Below are positions 8,714-18,017 of a stretch of 64,000 nucleotides of DNA, piece by piece. The first letter of the stretch is position 1. The number at the start of each line of letters is the position of its first letter. Source of the stretch: DAIDKA01 sp963708865 (GTDB lineage Bacteria; Pseudomonadota; Gammaproteobacteria; Steroidobacterales; Steroidobacteraceae). The stretch is taken from NCBI GenBank assembly GCA_963708865.1, contig CAVPUC010000008.1, positions 558,001 to 622,000 on the forward strand, given 5' to 3'. The notes under the pieces were generated by a model. The model had not been told where the DNA came from and searched no databases. It worked only from the letters and a program-made list of their open reading frames with translations. The translations under genes and the position numbers were made by a program.

Positions 8714-8917
8714 TCACAATCCGTGCGGGCGGATCAGGCCCGCCGCCCACGCGATCATCAGCAGGATGAAAAGGGCCACCGACAGACCCACGCGCAGGGT
8801 CAGCGCTCGGGCCATCTTGCGCGAATCCCCGCCGCTGCGTGACAGGTGAAACAGCGCGGAGCCCAGCGACGCGACGATGGCCACGAACATCAGGACGATC
8901 AGGACCTTGACTGCCAT
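8714..8917 (-). CDS. DUF2909 twin-transmembrane protein
   Basis: A 67-residue protein with two membrane helices (about residues 3-25 and 41-62) separated by a basic loop SRSGGDSRKMAR. This matches the DUF2909 family, small inner-membrane proteins usually encoded between coxC and SURF1. Here too it is transcribed against the flanking genes, converging on coxC and diverging from the SURF1 gene with 26 bases between starts. Its function is unknown; a role in oxidase assembly is inferred from position only. Confidence 0.75.
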   Translation of the reverse strand: MAVKVLIVLMFVAIVASLGSALFHLSRSGGDSRKMARALTLRVGLSVALFILLMIAWAAGLIRPHGL

Positions 8918-8943
8918 CGGCCGATTATAGATCCGAAATCCCC

Positions 8944-9690
8944 ATGCCTATCGTAAGTTTCCCCATCGGCAGGCGCCGCTTCGCACCTTCGTGGCTGATG
9001 ACGCTGCTCACGATCGCGCTATGCGTGGCGTTCGTGCGTCTGGGCGAATGGCAGTGGCAGCGCGGCGTCCATCGCCAGGCGGAGTGGGATGCGTTCGCGC
9101 GCGGCGCCGATGCGCCGTTGCCGCTGGGCGACCAACCGGCCGGGTCGTGGCCGCGCTTCAAGCGCATCAGCGTTTCCGGCAGCTGGGATGCCGATCACCA
9201 ATTTCTGCTGGACAACCGCTCGCACGGCGGCCTGCCGGGCTACGAAGTGCTGACGCCGTTGCGGCTCGCCGGTGACCGCATGCTGCTGGTGGACCGCGGC
9301 TGGGTTCCCTTCACGGGCTCGCGCGCCCATCTGCCGCAGACCTCGATCGCGGCAACCGCCAGCGTGTCGGTCAGCGGGCGGCTGGACAACCTGCCGGCGG
9401 GCGGGCTCGCCCTGGGACATGCGGCCCCCACCGCCGATGCGCTATGGCCCAAGGTCACGAGCTTCCCGACGCTCGCGGAGCTGAGCACGGCGCTGCATCA
9501 CCCGGTGGAGCCGTGGATGCTGCTGCTCGACGCCGCGAGTCCCGACGGCTACGTCAGGGACTGGCAACCGCCGGGGCTTTCACCGCTGCGCCATTGGTCC
9601 TATGCCATTCAGTGGTGGGGATTTGCGGTGGCGCTCGCGATCATCTGGGTGATCATGAGCGCCCGGCGCGAGGAGCCTGAAGTTTCATGA
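8944..9690 (+). CDS. SURF1 family cytochrome oxidase biogenesis protein
   Basis: SURF1/Shy1 proteins help insert heme a into oxidase subunit I. The 248-residue protein has the expected two helices, one near residues 15-31 and one near the C-terminus (about 222-240), with a periplasmic domain between. Family motifs include LGEWQWQRG, FLLDNRSHGGLPGYEVLTP and VDRGWVP. The stop overlaps the start of the next gene by four bases. Confidence 0.9.
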   Translation: MPIVSFPIGRRRFAPSWLMTLLTIALCVAFVRLGEWQWQRGVHRQAEWDAFARGADAPLPLGDQPAGSWPRFKRISVSGSWDADHQFLLDNRSHGGLPGYEVLTPLRLAGDRMLLVDRGWVPFTGSRAHLPQTSIAATASVSVSGRLDNLPAGGLALGHAAPTADALWPKVTSFPTLAELSTALHHPVEPWMLLLDAASPDGYVRDWQPPGLSPLRHWSYAIQWWGFAVALAIIWVIMSARREEPEVS

Positions 9691-10286
9691 GCAGCGTCAT
9701 CGACCCCGAACTGCATCGCCGCAATTTCCGCACCGTGTTCGCGTTGGGCGGCCTATTTCTGCTGCCGCTGCTGTTGTCCTTCTGGCTGTACTACGGGGTG
9801 CACTGGCATCCGCTCGGCACGACCAATCACGGCGAACTCATCACACCGGTGCGGGCGCTGCCCGATGTGCCGCTGCCGGATGCCGCAGGAGTGGTGCGCA
9901 CCCGGGTATTTGAAGGCAAGTGGACCTTGGTGTATGTGGGCAGCGGCGCCTGCGATGCGGACTGTCGCAGCACGCTGGTGTTCATGCGCCAGACGCGCCT
10001 GTCGCTCAACAACGAGATGACGCGCGTGCAGCGCGTGCTGCTCGCCACTTCACAGTGCTGCGACCGGGCGTACCTCGCCGCCCAGCATCCGGGACTGCGC
10101 GTGCTCGATGCGTCGCAGGCCGCCGCGCAGCCCCTGCTCGCGGAATTTCCGCCTGCGGAGCGCGCACAGGCGCTGTACGTCGTGGATCCGCTGGGAAACC
10201 TCATGATGCGCTACGATGCCCGACTGCCGCCCAGAGGCCTGCTCGAGGACCTGAAGCGGCTGCTGCAGCTGTCGCACATTGGCTGA
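9687..10286 (+). CDS. SCO-like thioredoxin-fold cytochrome oxidase-associated protein
   Basis: A 199-residue protein with one N-terminal membrane helix (about residues 16-33) and a periplasmic thioredoxin-like domain. A CxxxC motif (GACDADCR) occupies the position of the copper-binding CPxxC of SCO proteins, followed by a second pair in SQCCDR, and VVDPLGNLMMRYD resembles the late SCO motif. It lies between SURF1 and heme A synthase genes, coupled to SURF1 by a four-base overlap. A role in copper delivery or disulfide reduction for CuA is likely but not proven. The canonical proline in CPxxC is replaced. Confidence 0.7.
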   Translation: MSSVIDPELHRRNFRTVFALGGLFLLPLLLSFWLYYGVHWHPLGTTNHGELITPVRALPDVPLPDAAGVVRTRVFEGKWTLVYVGSGACDADCRSTLVFMRQTRLSLNNEMTRVQRVLLATSQCCDRAYLAAQHPGLRVLDASQAAAQPLLAEFPPAERAQALYVVDPLGNLMMRYDARLPPRGLLEDLKRLLQLSHIG

Positions 10287-10290
10287 ACTC

Positions 10291-11323
10291 ATGCTCCGGG
10301 ATCCCGATACAACTGTTACATGGATGCGTCGCATCGCCTTCATTGCGGTGCTGCTCGCCTTCGGCGTCGTCGTGCTCGGCGCCTACGTGCGCCTGACCAC
10401 CGCGGGCCTGGGTTGCCCGGACTGGCCGGGCTGCTACGGGCACCTCTCGCCCACCGCAGCCGCGCTGGATGTGGGCAAGGCCTGGCGCGAGATGATTCAT
10501 CGTTACTTTGCGGGCTCCCTGGTGGTGCTCACCTTGATCCTCGCGGTGCTGGCCTTCCTTCAGCAGCGCCACCGCCCCCCCGGCGCGACCCTGGTACCGC
10601 TCACGCTCGCCATCGTTGCCACCATCATCGTGCAGGCGCTGCTCGGCATGCTGACGGTGACCTGGCAGGTCGCCCCCCAGATCGTGACGCTGCATCTGCT
10701 GTTCGGCATGGCCACCTTAAGCCTCTTGTGGTGGCTGTGGCTGACGCTGCTCGCGCGCGTCCCGCGACACGCAACGCCGGCGCTCGGACGCAGTCCACCG
10801 GTGGCCTGGTCGCAGTCCCATACCGTGAGCCGCACCCTGGCATTCCTGGGCCTTGCCGCGCTGGTCGTGCAGATCGCGCTGGGCGGCTGGACCAGCACCA
10901 ATTACGCGGCCACCGCCTGCCCGGATTTTCCGACCTGCCAGGCGTCCTGGTGGCCGACCATGGATTGGCGGCACGCCTTCGTGCTGTGGCACGCGCCGAC
11001 CATGAACTACGAAGGGGGTGTCTTGAGCAATGCGGCACGCATCGCCATCCACTTCACCCATCGCCTAGGTGCACTGCTCGCCAGCGCCGCGCTGCTGCTG
11101 GCCTGCATCTGGGTCCTGCGCGAGCGCACCCTGGCGCGCGCGCGCCCGGCGGCCATCGCGGTGCTCGCGGCACTGGCACTGCAGCTGACGCTCGGCATCA
11201 GCATGGTGGTGCAGGGCTTCCCGCTGTGGATCGCCACCGCGCACAATGGCGGCGCCGCGCTGCTGCTTGCTGGCGACACTCGCGCTCAATCATCGGCTTA
11301 TCGTGATCGGCGCACGCAGCTAA
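10291..11323 (+). CDS. ctaA: Heme A synthase CtaA/COX15 (frameshift near 3' end)
   Basis: Membrane monooxygenase converting heme O to heme A. Eight helices are visible, with conserved histidines in EMIHRYFAG, TLHLLFG, IHFTHRLG and TAHNGGAALLL and paired cysteine segments CPDWPGC and CPDFPTC. The frame as read continues into an unrelated tail at GDTRAQSS. Skipping one base near 11271 instead gives ATLALNHRL and a TAA at 11321-11323, a normal end five bases before ctaB. The ATG at 10291 is preferred over an upstream TTG at 10279; ATG 10321 is also possible. Confidence 0.85.
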
Positions 11324-11327
11324 CGCC

Positions 11328-12236
11328 ATGGCCACCTCCCCCGGATACGCACTGCCCCAGGCGCATTGGCGCCTGTATCTCGCGCTGACCAAGCCGCGGG
11401 TCGTCGCGCTCATCGTCTTCACGGCCATCGTCGGCACGTTGATGTCGACACCGGGGTTGCCGCCGCTGCGCGCCATGCTGTGGGGCAATCTGGGCATCGC
11501 GCTGGCGGCGGCCAGCGCCGCCGCCATCAATCACGTGCTCGATCGGCGCATCGATGCGCAGATGTCGCGCACCCGCGGCCGCCCGCTGCCCACCGGCAAT
11601 CTGACCGAGCGCCAGGCGCTGGCGTTCGCCGCGGTGCTGGGCTTTGTGTCGATGGCGGTGCTCGGCCTGCTGGTCAATCCGCTCACTGCGGTGCTGACCT
11701 TCGCCTCACTGATCGGCTACGCCATCATCTATACGGCGTGGCTGAAACGTGCGACCTCACAGAACATCGTGATTGGCGGCGCCGCGGGCGCCGCGCCCCC
11801 GGTGCTGGGCTGGACCGCGGTCACCGGGCATGTCGATGCCGATGCGCTGCTGCTGTTCCTGATCATTTTTGCCTGGACCCCGCCGCACTTCTGGGCGCTG
11901 GCCATCGCACGCCGCGACGAATATGCGCGCGCCGGTATTCCGATGCTGCCGGTCACCCATGGTATCGCCCACACCCGCCTGCACGTGCTCTTGTACACGG
12001 TCCTGCTGGTGCTGGTCACGCTGCTGCCGTACGTCACGCGCATGAGCGGCCTGATCTACCTCGCAAGTGCGCTGGTGCTCGATGCGCTGTTCCTCTATCA
12101 CGCGCTGGTGTTGAAGATTTCCACGCGGGCGGAACTGCCGATGCGGGTGTTCCGCTTTTCGGTCAACTATCTGATGTGGATGTTTGCGGCGCTGCTGGTG
12201 GATCACTATCTGCCCACGACCCAGCATCTGCTGTGA
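11328..12236 (+). CDS. ctaB: Protoheme IX farnesyltransferase (heme O synthase)
   Basis: UbiA-family membrane prenyltransferase that adds farnesyl diphosphate to heme B. It has 302 residues and about nine helices. The first aspartate-rich motif is NHVLDRRIDAQMSRT with RGRPLPTG, and the second aspartate-containing region is near ARRDEYARAGIPMLPV. TKPRVVALI marks the N-terminus. It acts directly upstream of heme A synthase in the pathway and follows its gene by four bases, so the pair supplies heme A to the oxidase encoded above. Confidence 0.95.
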   Translation: MATSPGYALPQAHWRLYLALTKPRVVALIVFTAIVGTLMSTPGLPPLRAMLWGNLGIALAAASAAAINHVLDRRIDAQMSRTRGRPLPTGNLTERQALAFAAVLGFVSMAVLGLLVNPLTAVLTFASLIGYAIIYTAWLKRATSQNIVIGGAAGAAPPVLGWTAVTGHVDADALLLFLIIFAWTPPHFWALAIARRDEYARAGIPMLPVTHGIAHTRLHVLLYTVLLVLVTLLPYVTRMSGLIYLASALVLDALFLYHALVLKISTRAELPMRVFRFSVNYLMWMFAALLVDHYLPTTQHLL

Positions 12237-12248
12237 ACGGGTGAGCGC

Positions 12249-13040
12249 ATGCTGATCGAACGGATCTGGTCCGCCAATTCATTGCGCAATTTCCACTACC
12301 TGGTGGCCTGCCCGCAGACGGGCGAGGCGCTCGCCATCGATCCGCTGGAATGGAGCCTGTGCCTGAACGTGGCCCGCGCCCGCGGCTGGACCATCACCCA
12401 GATTCTCAATACGCACGAGCATCACGATCACATCGGCGGCAACGCCGGCCTGGTGGGCGCCACCCACGCGCGGCTCCTGGCGCATGCGCGGGCCGCCGAC
12501 CAGATCGGCGGCGTCGACCGGGGCCTCGTGCACGGCGATGTGATCCGCGTCGGGCGCACAGTGGAACTGGAGTGCCTGGATACGCCCGGCCATACCCTCG
12601 CGCACATCTGCCTGTACGCCCACGGCGATGCCCCGGCGCTTTTCTCCGGCGACACCCTGTTCAATGCCGGCGCCGGCAACTGTCACAGCACAGGTCGGCC
12701 GGATCTGCTCTACGACAGCTTCGCCTCGCAACTGGCGCGCCTGCGGGATGCCACCCGGCTTTATCCGGGGCACGAATACCTGTGCCGGAATCTCGAATTC
12801 ACGCTCGACCGTGAGCCGGACAATGCGGAGGCCGCGCAACTGCTCGGCTCGCTGCGCGCCATGGAAGCCATGCCGTGCCGGTGACCACGCTCGGCCAGGA
12901 AAAGCGCATCAACACCTTCTTCAGACTGCAGAACCCGCGCATCATCGCGCGACTGCGTGAAAGTTTTGCCGATCTTGGCGGAGCACCCCGAGCCCAAGGC
13001 GGTATTCCTGAAACTGCGCGCACTGCGTAACGACTGGTAG
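12249..13040 (+). CDS. gloB: Hydroxyacylglutathione hydrolase (glyoxalase II), two frameshifts
   Basis: Metallo-beta-lactamase fold enzyme that hydrolyses S-lactoylglutathione in methylglyoxal detoxification. The dinuclear metal motif THEHHDHIGG lies near residue 57, with CLDTPGHTLAH, FSGDTLFNAGAGNC and YPGHEY following. The frame as read stops at 12884 after 211 residues. Adding one base near 12870 restores PVTTLGQEKRINTFFR, and removing one near 12972 restores LAEHPEPKAVFLKLRALRND-W, ending at TAG 13038-13040. The restored length, about 263 residues, is right for GloB and includes the glutathione-binding C-terminal helix region. Confidence 0.85.
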
Positions 13041-13065
13041 TTCGAACGGCAACGGAGAGAAGTCC

Positions 13066-13704
13066 ATGCGTACACAAGTCATATCGATACTGGGTTGCGC
13101 GCTGCTGTGCGCGGCGCCGCAAGCCTGGGCCATCCCGGGAGCCTCGCTCGATGATGACGGCAGCTCCGCCCCCAAGGTCGCAGCCTCCCCACAGGATGCC
13201 GCGGCTTACAGCGCTGCGCTCGCGCTGATGAAACAGGGCGACGCGCTGGGCGCCCAGACCGGTGCGCGTGACGCCTACGCCAGTGCCCGCGCGAAACTGC
13301 AGTCGTTGGTCGGGCGCTCGCCGCAGTTCGCCGAAGCGTGGAACGCCTTGGGCTACACGCAGCGAAAACTGGGCGCCTTCGATGATGCACTGGCCTCGTA
13401 CGGCAAGGCCCTGGAGCTGCGGCCCGGCTTCCCGGAAGCTCTTGAGTATCGGGGCGAAGCATACCTGCGCTTAAATCGCCTGCATGACGCCAAGCAGGCC
13501 TATCTCGATCTGTTCGCCAGCAACCGCAAGATCGCCGCGACGCTGCTCGATGCCATGAAGGTGTGGCTGAGGACGCCGCAGAACGCGCACGGCGCCGATC
13601 CTGGTGAAGTGACGGATCTCAAAGAGTGGGTGCAGGAGCGCAGCCAGATCGCCATCCAGACCGCGGCACTGACGCGCGAGGGCGCGGCCGCCAGCTGGCG
13701 CTGA
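13066..13704 (+). CDS. Exported tetratricopeptide repeat protein
   Basis: A 212-residue protein with a signal peptide (residues 1-22, cleavage after AWA) and TPR units around residues 83-155, such as AEAWNALGYTQRKLGAFDDA and LEYRGEAYLRLNRLHDAKQA. TPR domains bind partner proteins. The stop lies directly before the start proposed for the MauG-like cytochrome, and the two may work together in the periplasm. No enzymatic motif is visible and the specific role is unknown. Confidence 0.7.
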   Translation: MRTQVISILGCALLCAAPQAWAIPGASLDDDGSSAPKVAASPQDAAAYSAALALMKQGDALGAQTGARDAYASARAKLQSLVGRSPQFAEAWNALGYTQRKLGAFDDALASYGKALELRPGFPEALEYRGEAYLRLNRLHDAKQAYLDLFASNRKIAATLLDAMKVWLRTPQNAHGADPGEVTDLKEWVQERSQIAIQTAALTREGAAASWR

Positions 13705-13706
13705 GC

Positions 13707-14672
13707 TTGCTGCTCGCCGCGCTGGCAATGCTCGCTGCGCAAGGGGCCCCAGCTTTTGACTGGCAGCTGCCGCGCGGCTTCCCCGCACCCTTCGTGCCCG
13801 CCGACAACCCGATGTCGGCGGCAAAGGTGGCGCTCGGCCGGCAACTGTTCTTTGACACGCGGCTGTCGGTGAGCGGCCGCTACAGCTGTGCCAGCTGTCA
13901 CGATCCGGCACGCAGCTTCAGCGACGGGCGGGCCCGCGCCGTGGGTGCCACCGGCGCAAGCCTGCCCGACGCTGCCATGGCGCTGGTCAATGTCGCCTAC
14001 AACCTGTCATACGGCTGGCAACACCGGGAAGTCACTTCGCTCGAAGCCCAGATGCGGCTGCCACTCCTGAATCGTCATCCGGTGGAAATCGGGCTCGCGG
14101 GGCGCGAGCGCGCGGTGACCGCAAGCCTGGCGGCCGATGCGAACTACCGGCGCCAGTTCGCGCAAGTCTTCGGCGGTGCGATCAGCCTGCCGCGCATCAT
14201 CAAGGCCATTGCCGCCTTTGAACGCACCCTCATCGACGGACACTCGGCCTTCGATGCCTACGTGTTCGACGGGCAGCGCGACGCCCTGACGCCCGCGGCG
14301 AAGCGTGGCATGGCGCTGTTCTTCTCCGCACGCCTCGGCTGCTCGGCCTGTCATGCGGGCTTCAATTTCTCGGGCAACTGGCGTGACAGTCAGGGCGTCA
14401 CGGGCAAGGCAAGCTTCGCCGATGACGGCCTGGGTGTCGGCCCGGTACGCGTGCCGACGCTGCGCAATATCGTGCTCACGGCGCCGTACATGCATGACGG
14501 CCGCTTCGCGACGCTCGATGCGGTGCTGGATCACTATCAGCGCATCGGCCGCACACCCGACAGCGCCCATGGCGGCGGGCGTGACCCGAAGCTGCGGGCG
14601 TTCACGCTCGACAGCGCCGAGCGTGAGGATCTCAAGGCGTTCCTGGGCAGCCTCACCGAGCGCACCCGGTAG
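13707..14672 (+). CDS. MauG/cytochrome c peroxidase family diheme cytochrome
   Basis: Periplasmic protein with two c-type heme sites, CASCH (about residues 61-65) and CSACH (about 212-216), plus the APYMHDGRFATLDAVLDHY motif of the diheme cytochrome c peroxidase/MauG family. These enzymes reduce peroxide or oxidise protein side chains. The start is uncertain. TTG 13707, just after the TPR stop, gives a signal-like MLLAALAMLAAQGAPAF; a GTG at 13626 would add 27 residues that overlap the TPR gene out of frame and look like read-through. A substrate cannot be predicted. Confidence 0.75.
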   Translation: MLLAALAMLAAQGAPAFDWQLPRGFPAPFVPADNPMSAAKVALGRQLFFDTRLSVSGRYSCASCHDPARSFSDGRARAVGATGASLPDAAMALVNVAYNLSYGWQHREVTSLEAQMRLPLLNRHPVEIGLAGRERAVTASLAADANYRRQFAQVFGGAISLPRIIKAIAAFERTLIDGHSAFDAYVFDGQRDALTPAAKRGMALFFSARLGCSACHAGFNFSGNWRDSQGVTGKASFADDGLGVGPVRVPTLRNIVLTAPYMHDGRFATLDAVLDHYQRIGRTPDSAHGGGRDPKLRAFTLDSAEREDLKAFLGSLTERTR

Positions 14673-14711
14673 CGCTCGCCGCGCCCGGGCAATCCGGTTA
14701 GGCTCAGCGTC

Positions 14712-15773
14712 GTGGAACGCTACTCTCCCTTCTATCGTGGCGCCTTCGCGCTCGTGGCCTTGGGCGTGCTGGGATATCTGCTGCTGCGGATCCTCGCGCC
14801 ATTGTCCGAGGCCCTGATGGCCGCCACGGTGCTGGCTTTCCTGTTGTATCCGGTGCAGGTGCGCCTGTCGCGCGCCCTCAAGCACCGCCGCGAGCTCTCG
14901 GCCGCACTCATCACGGTGCTGACGCCGTTCGTGATCATCGCGCCCTTGAGCATGCTGGCCCTGATATTCGCCCGCCAGGTCGGCAATCTGATCACCAGCT
15001 TCCGGCAGGGAATCTGGTATGTGCCGGGCGTGGGTGGCGATGTGACCAGCTATCCGGTGATCGGACCGCTCGCGCGCCTGGTGCAGCAGACCCTGCCGAT
15101 CAGCGCCCAGCAGGTGCAGGACTGGGTCTTGCAGACCGCGAGGGCGGCGCTGCAGACGGCCGCCTCCCTGAGCGGTGATTTTGCCGTGGGCGTGGCGGGT
15201 ACCCTGATCCAGTTCGTGCTGGCGCTGTTCCTGTTGTTCTTTCTGCTGCTCGATGGCCGCAACATCGTGCGGCACGTGTCACGGCTGATTCCCATTGAGA
15301 GCGAACGGCGCGATGCGCTGATCAACAATCTCATCTCGGTCATGCGCGCGGTGGTCTACGGCACCACCATGACGGCGTTGCTGCAGGGCGTGCTGATCGG
15401 CATCGGATTCGCCATCATCGGCCTGCCATCGCCGGTGGTGTTCGGCGCGCTCGCCGCAGCCGCCTCCTTCATTCCGGCGGTCGGCAGTGCCGTGGTGCTG
15501 GTGCCCGCCATCCTCTACCTGATGGTCGTCGGGCGCTGGGGAGCGGCCATCTTCCTGTTGATATGGTGTGGCCTTTTGGCCCTGGGTGAGCAGCTGCTGC
15601 GCCCGATGCTCACCTCCCGGCACGCACAGATCTCGGCCATGGCCGTATTCGTCGGCGCCATCGGCGGGGTGGCCGCCTTTGGCTTCATCGGTTTCGTGAT
15701 CGGGCCGGTGCTGATCAGCCTGGTCGTGGAAATCGTGCGGGCCGCAAGCGACGTCACTGCCTCCGACCCTTGA
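14712..15773 (+). CDS. AI-2E family transporter (putative permease)
   Basis: Inner-membrane protein of 353 residues with about eight helices in the 2-1-5 style of the AI-2 exporter (TqsA/PerM) family. Typical elements are the N-terminal helices ending LSEALMAATVLAFLLYPV, a central cytoplasmic or amphipathic region (about 95-150), and the C-terminal block GFIGFVIGPVLISLVVEI. The start is GTG 14712. Members export autoinducer-2 or other small solutes, or act as sodium/proton antiporters, so the substrate is not assignable. It precedes uvrD by 31 bases. Confidence 0.8.
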   Translation: MERYSPFYRGAFALVALGVLGYLLLRILAPLSEALMAATVLAFLLYPVQVRLSRALKHRRELSAALITVLTPFVIIAPLSMLALIFARQVGNLITSFRQGIWYVPGVGGDVTSYPVIGPLARLVQQTLPISAQQVQDWVLQTARAALQTAASLSGDFAVGVAGTLIQFVLALFLLFFLLLDGRNIVRHVSRLIPIESERRDALINNLISVMRAVVYGTTMTALLQGVLIGIGFAIIGLPSPVVFGALAAAASFIPAVGSAVVLVPAILYLMVVGRWGAAIFLLIWCGLLALGEQLLRPMLTSRHAQISAMAVFVGAIGGVAAFGFIGFVIGPVLISLVVEIVRAASDVTASDP

Positions 15774-15804
15774 ACGGGGGCCCGTGGTATAGAATGTCTA
15801 TCCC

Positions 15805-18003
15805 ATGGATTTGTCTCCCATCCTGGCGTCGCTCAACGACGCGCAACGCGAAGCCGTCACTGCTCCCGTAGGCCCGGTGCTGGTGCTGGCCGGTGCCGGC
15901 AGCGGCAAGACGCGCGTGCTCATTCACCGCCTGGCGTGGCTGTGCCAGGTCGAGAACGTCTCACCGCACAGCATCCTGGCCGTGACCTTCACCAACAAGG
16001 CCGCCGGCGAGATGCGCGCGCGCATCGAGAGCCTGCTGGGCTATTCGGCGCAGGCCCTGTGGATCGGGACCTTCCACGGCATTGCGCACCGGTTGCTGCG
16101 CCTGCATTGGCGCGATGCGGGCCTCGTGCAGGGCTTTCAGATCCTCGACTCCGAGGACCAGCTGCGCCTGATCAAGAAGCTCATCAAGTCGCAGGGTCTG
16201 GATGAGAGCCGCTGGATACCGCGCGAAGTCCAGGGATTCATCAATTCGAACAAGGACGAGGGCCACCGGCCGAAACACCTCAAGGACGGCAACGACCCGA
16301 CCCGGCGGCAGCTGATCCGCCTGTACGCGGACTATGAGGAGACCTGCGCGCGCGCCGGGGTCGTGGACTTCGCCGAGCTGTTGCTGCGGGCGTTCGAGCT
16401 GTGGCGCGACCAGCCGGCGCTGCTGGATCACTATCGTAACCGCTTCCGGCATGTGCTGATCGATGAATTCCAGGACACCAATGCCATCCAGTACGCCTGG
16501 ATGAAGCTCCTGGCGGGCAGCACCGTGCAGCCCTTCGCCGTGGGCGATGATGACCAGTCCATCTATCGCTGGCGCGGCGCGCGCGTGGAGAACCTGCACC
16601 AGTTCCGGCGTGACTTCCCGCACGCGAAGCTGTTCCGTCTGGAACAGAATTACCGCTCCACCGCGACCATCTTGAATGGCGCCAATGCGCTGATCGGCCA
16701 CAACGCGGGGCGACTGGGCAAAACCCTGTGGACCGATGGCGCACGCGGTGATCCCATCCATCTGTACGCCGCGTTCAATGAGCGCGACGAGGCGGAGTTC
16801 GTGCTGCAGCGCATCCGCGACTGGATGCAGCGCGGCGGCCAGCGCAGCCAGATCGCCATCCTGTACCGCTCGAACGCCCAGTCACGGGTGTTTGAAGAAG
16901 TGTTTCTGTCGGCGCGCATTCCGTACAAGGTCTATGGCGGCCTGCGCTTCTTCGAGCGCGCGGAAATCAAGGACGCGCTCGCTTACCTGCGGCTCATTTC
17001 AAACCGCCTCGATGATGCCTCCTTTGAACGCGTCGTGAACCTGCCGACCCGCGGCATCGGTGCCAAGAGTCTGGACATCATTCGCGAAACGGCCAAAGGC
17101 GCGGGGCAGAGCCTGTGGCATGCCGCCGGCGCCTGTATCGGTGAGGCACTGGGACCTAAGGCCGCGACCGCCGTGCATGGCTTCATGCAGCTGATCGAGC
17201 GGTTGGATCGCGAAATCCAGGGACTGGCGCTGCACGAGCAGGTCGACCATGTCATCAATCACAGCGGCCTGATCGACCATCATCGGCGCGAGAAGGCCGA
17301 TCGCGGCGAGGCGCGCGTGGAGAATCTCGAGGAGCTGGTGAGCGCGGCCCGCGGCTTCACCGGCGAGGGCAGCGAGGAGCTGCCGCCGCTGGCCGCGTTT
17401 CTCGCGCACGCCGTGCTCGAGTCCGGTGAGGGCCAGGCGGATGCCTGGGAGGATTGCATCCAGATGATGACCCTGCACACCGCGAAGGGCCTGGAATTTC
17501 CGGTGGTGTTTCTGGCGGGGCTGGAGGATGGCCTGTTCCCGCATCAGCGCTCCTTGAACGACATCGAGGGGCTGGAGGAGGAGCGGCGGCTGGCCTATGT
17601 CGGCATGACGCGCGCGATGCAGCAGCTGTACCTCACTTATGCCGAGCAGCGGCGCCTGCACGGCATGGACACCTACGGCGCGCCCTCCCGCTTCATCAAG
17701 GAGATTCCGGGCGAGCTGATTGAGGAAGTCCGGGCGCGGATCCCCGTGCCGCGGCCCCAGATCGGCGGCTACGGCTCAGGAAACGCTCGCTCGGGATCCT
17801 TCATGGGCGGCGCGCTGCGCGAGGCGGTCGGCAACGGCCGGCCGGGCATGGGCCTCGGGGCGCGGGTGCGACACGGCAAATTCGGCGAGGGCGTCATTCT
17901 CAATCTGGAAGGCAACGGCGCCCATGCGCGCGTCCAGGTGAATTTTGAACAGCAGGGGACCAAGTGGCTTATGCTGCAGTACGCAAACCTCGAACCGGTT
18001 TGA
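15805..18003 (+). CDS. uvrD: DNA helicase II UvrD
   Basis: Superfamily 1A 3'-5' helicase for nucleotide excision and mismatch repair. All motifs are present: Walker A AGAGSGKTRVL (about residues 29-39), VTFTNKAAGEMRAR, DEFQDTN (motif II), GDDDQSIYRWRGA (III), EQNYRSTATIL (IV), TLHTAKGLEFPVVFLAGLE (V) and RRLAYVGMTRA (VI). The length, 732 residues, and the C-terminal region with GLGARVRHGKFGEGVI match UvrD rather than Rep. A TAGAAT-like -10 (near 15789) precedes the ATG at 15805. Confidence 0.95.
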   Translation: MDLSPILASLNDAQREAVTAPVGPVLVLAGAGSGKTRVLIHRLAWLCQVENVSPHSILAVTFTNKAAGEMRARIESLLGYSAQALWIGTFHGIAHRLLRLHWRDAGLVQGFQILDSEDQLRLIKKLIKSQGLDESRWIPREVQGFINSNKDEGHRPKHLKDGNDPTRRQLIRLYADYEETCARAGVVDFAELLLRAFELWRDQPALLDHYRNRFRHVLIDEFQDTNAIQYAWMKLLAGSTVQPFAVGDDDQSIYRWRGARVENLHQFRRDFPHAKLFRLEQNYRSTATILNGANALIGHNAGRLGKTLWTDGARGDPIHLYAAFNERDEAEFVLQRIRDWMQRGGQRSQIAILYRSNAQSRVFEEVFLSARIPYKVYGGLRFFERAEIKDALAYLRLISNRLDDASFERVVNLPTRGIGAKSLDIIRETAKGAGQSLWHAAGACIGEALGPKAATAVHGFMQLIERLDREIQGLALHEQVDHVINHSGLIDHHRREKADRGEARVENLEELVSAARGFTGEGSEELPPLAAFLAHAVLESGEGQADAWEDCIQMMTLHTAKGLEFPVVFLAGLEDGLFPHQRSLNDIEGLEEERRLAYVGMTRAMQQLYLTYAEQRRLHGMDTYGAPSRFIKEIPGELIEEVRARIPVPRPQIGGYGSGNARSGSFMGGALREAVGNGRPGMGLGARVRHGKFGEGVILNLEGNGAHARVQVNFEQQGTKWLMLQYANLEPV

Positions 18004-18017
18004 CTTAAAATTCCGCA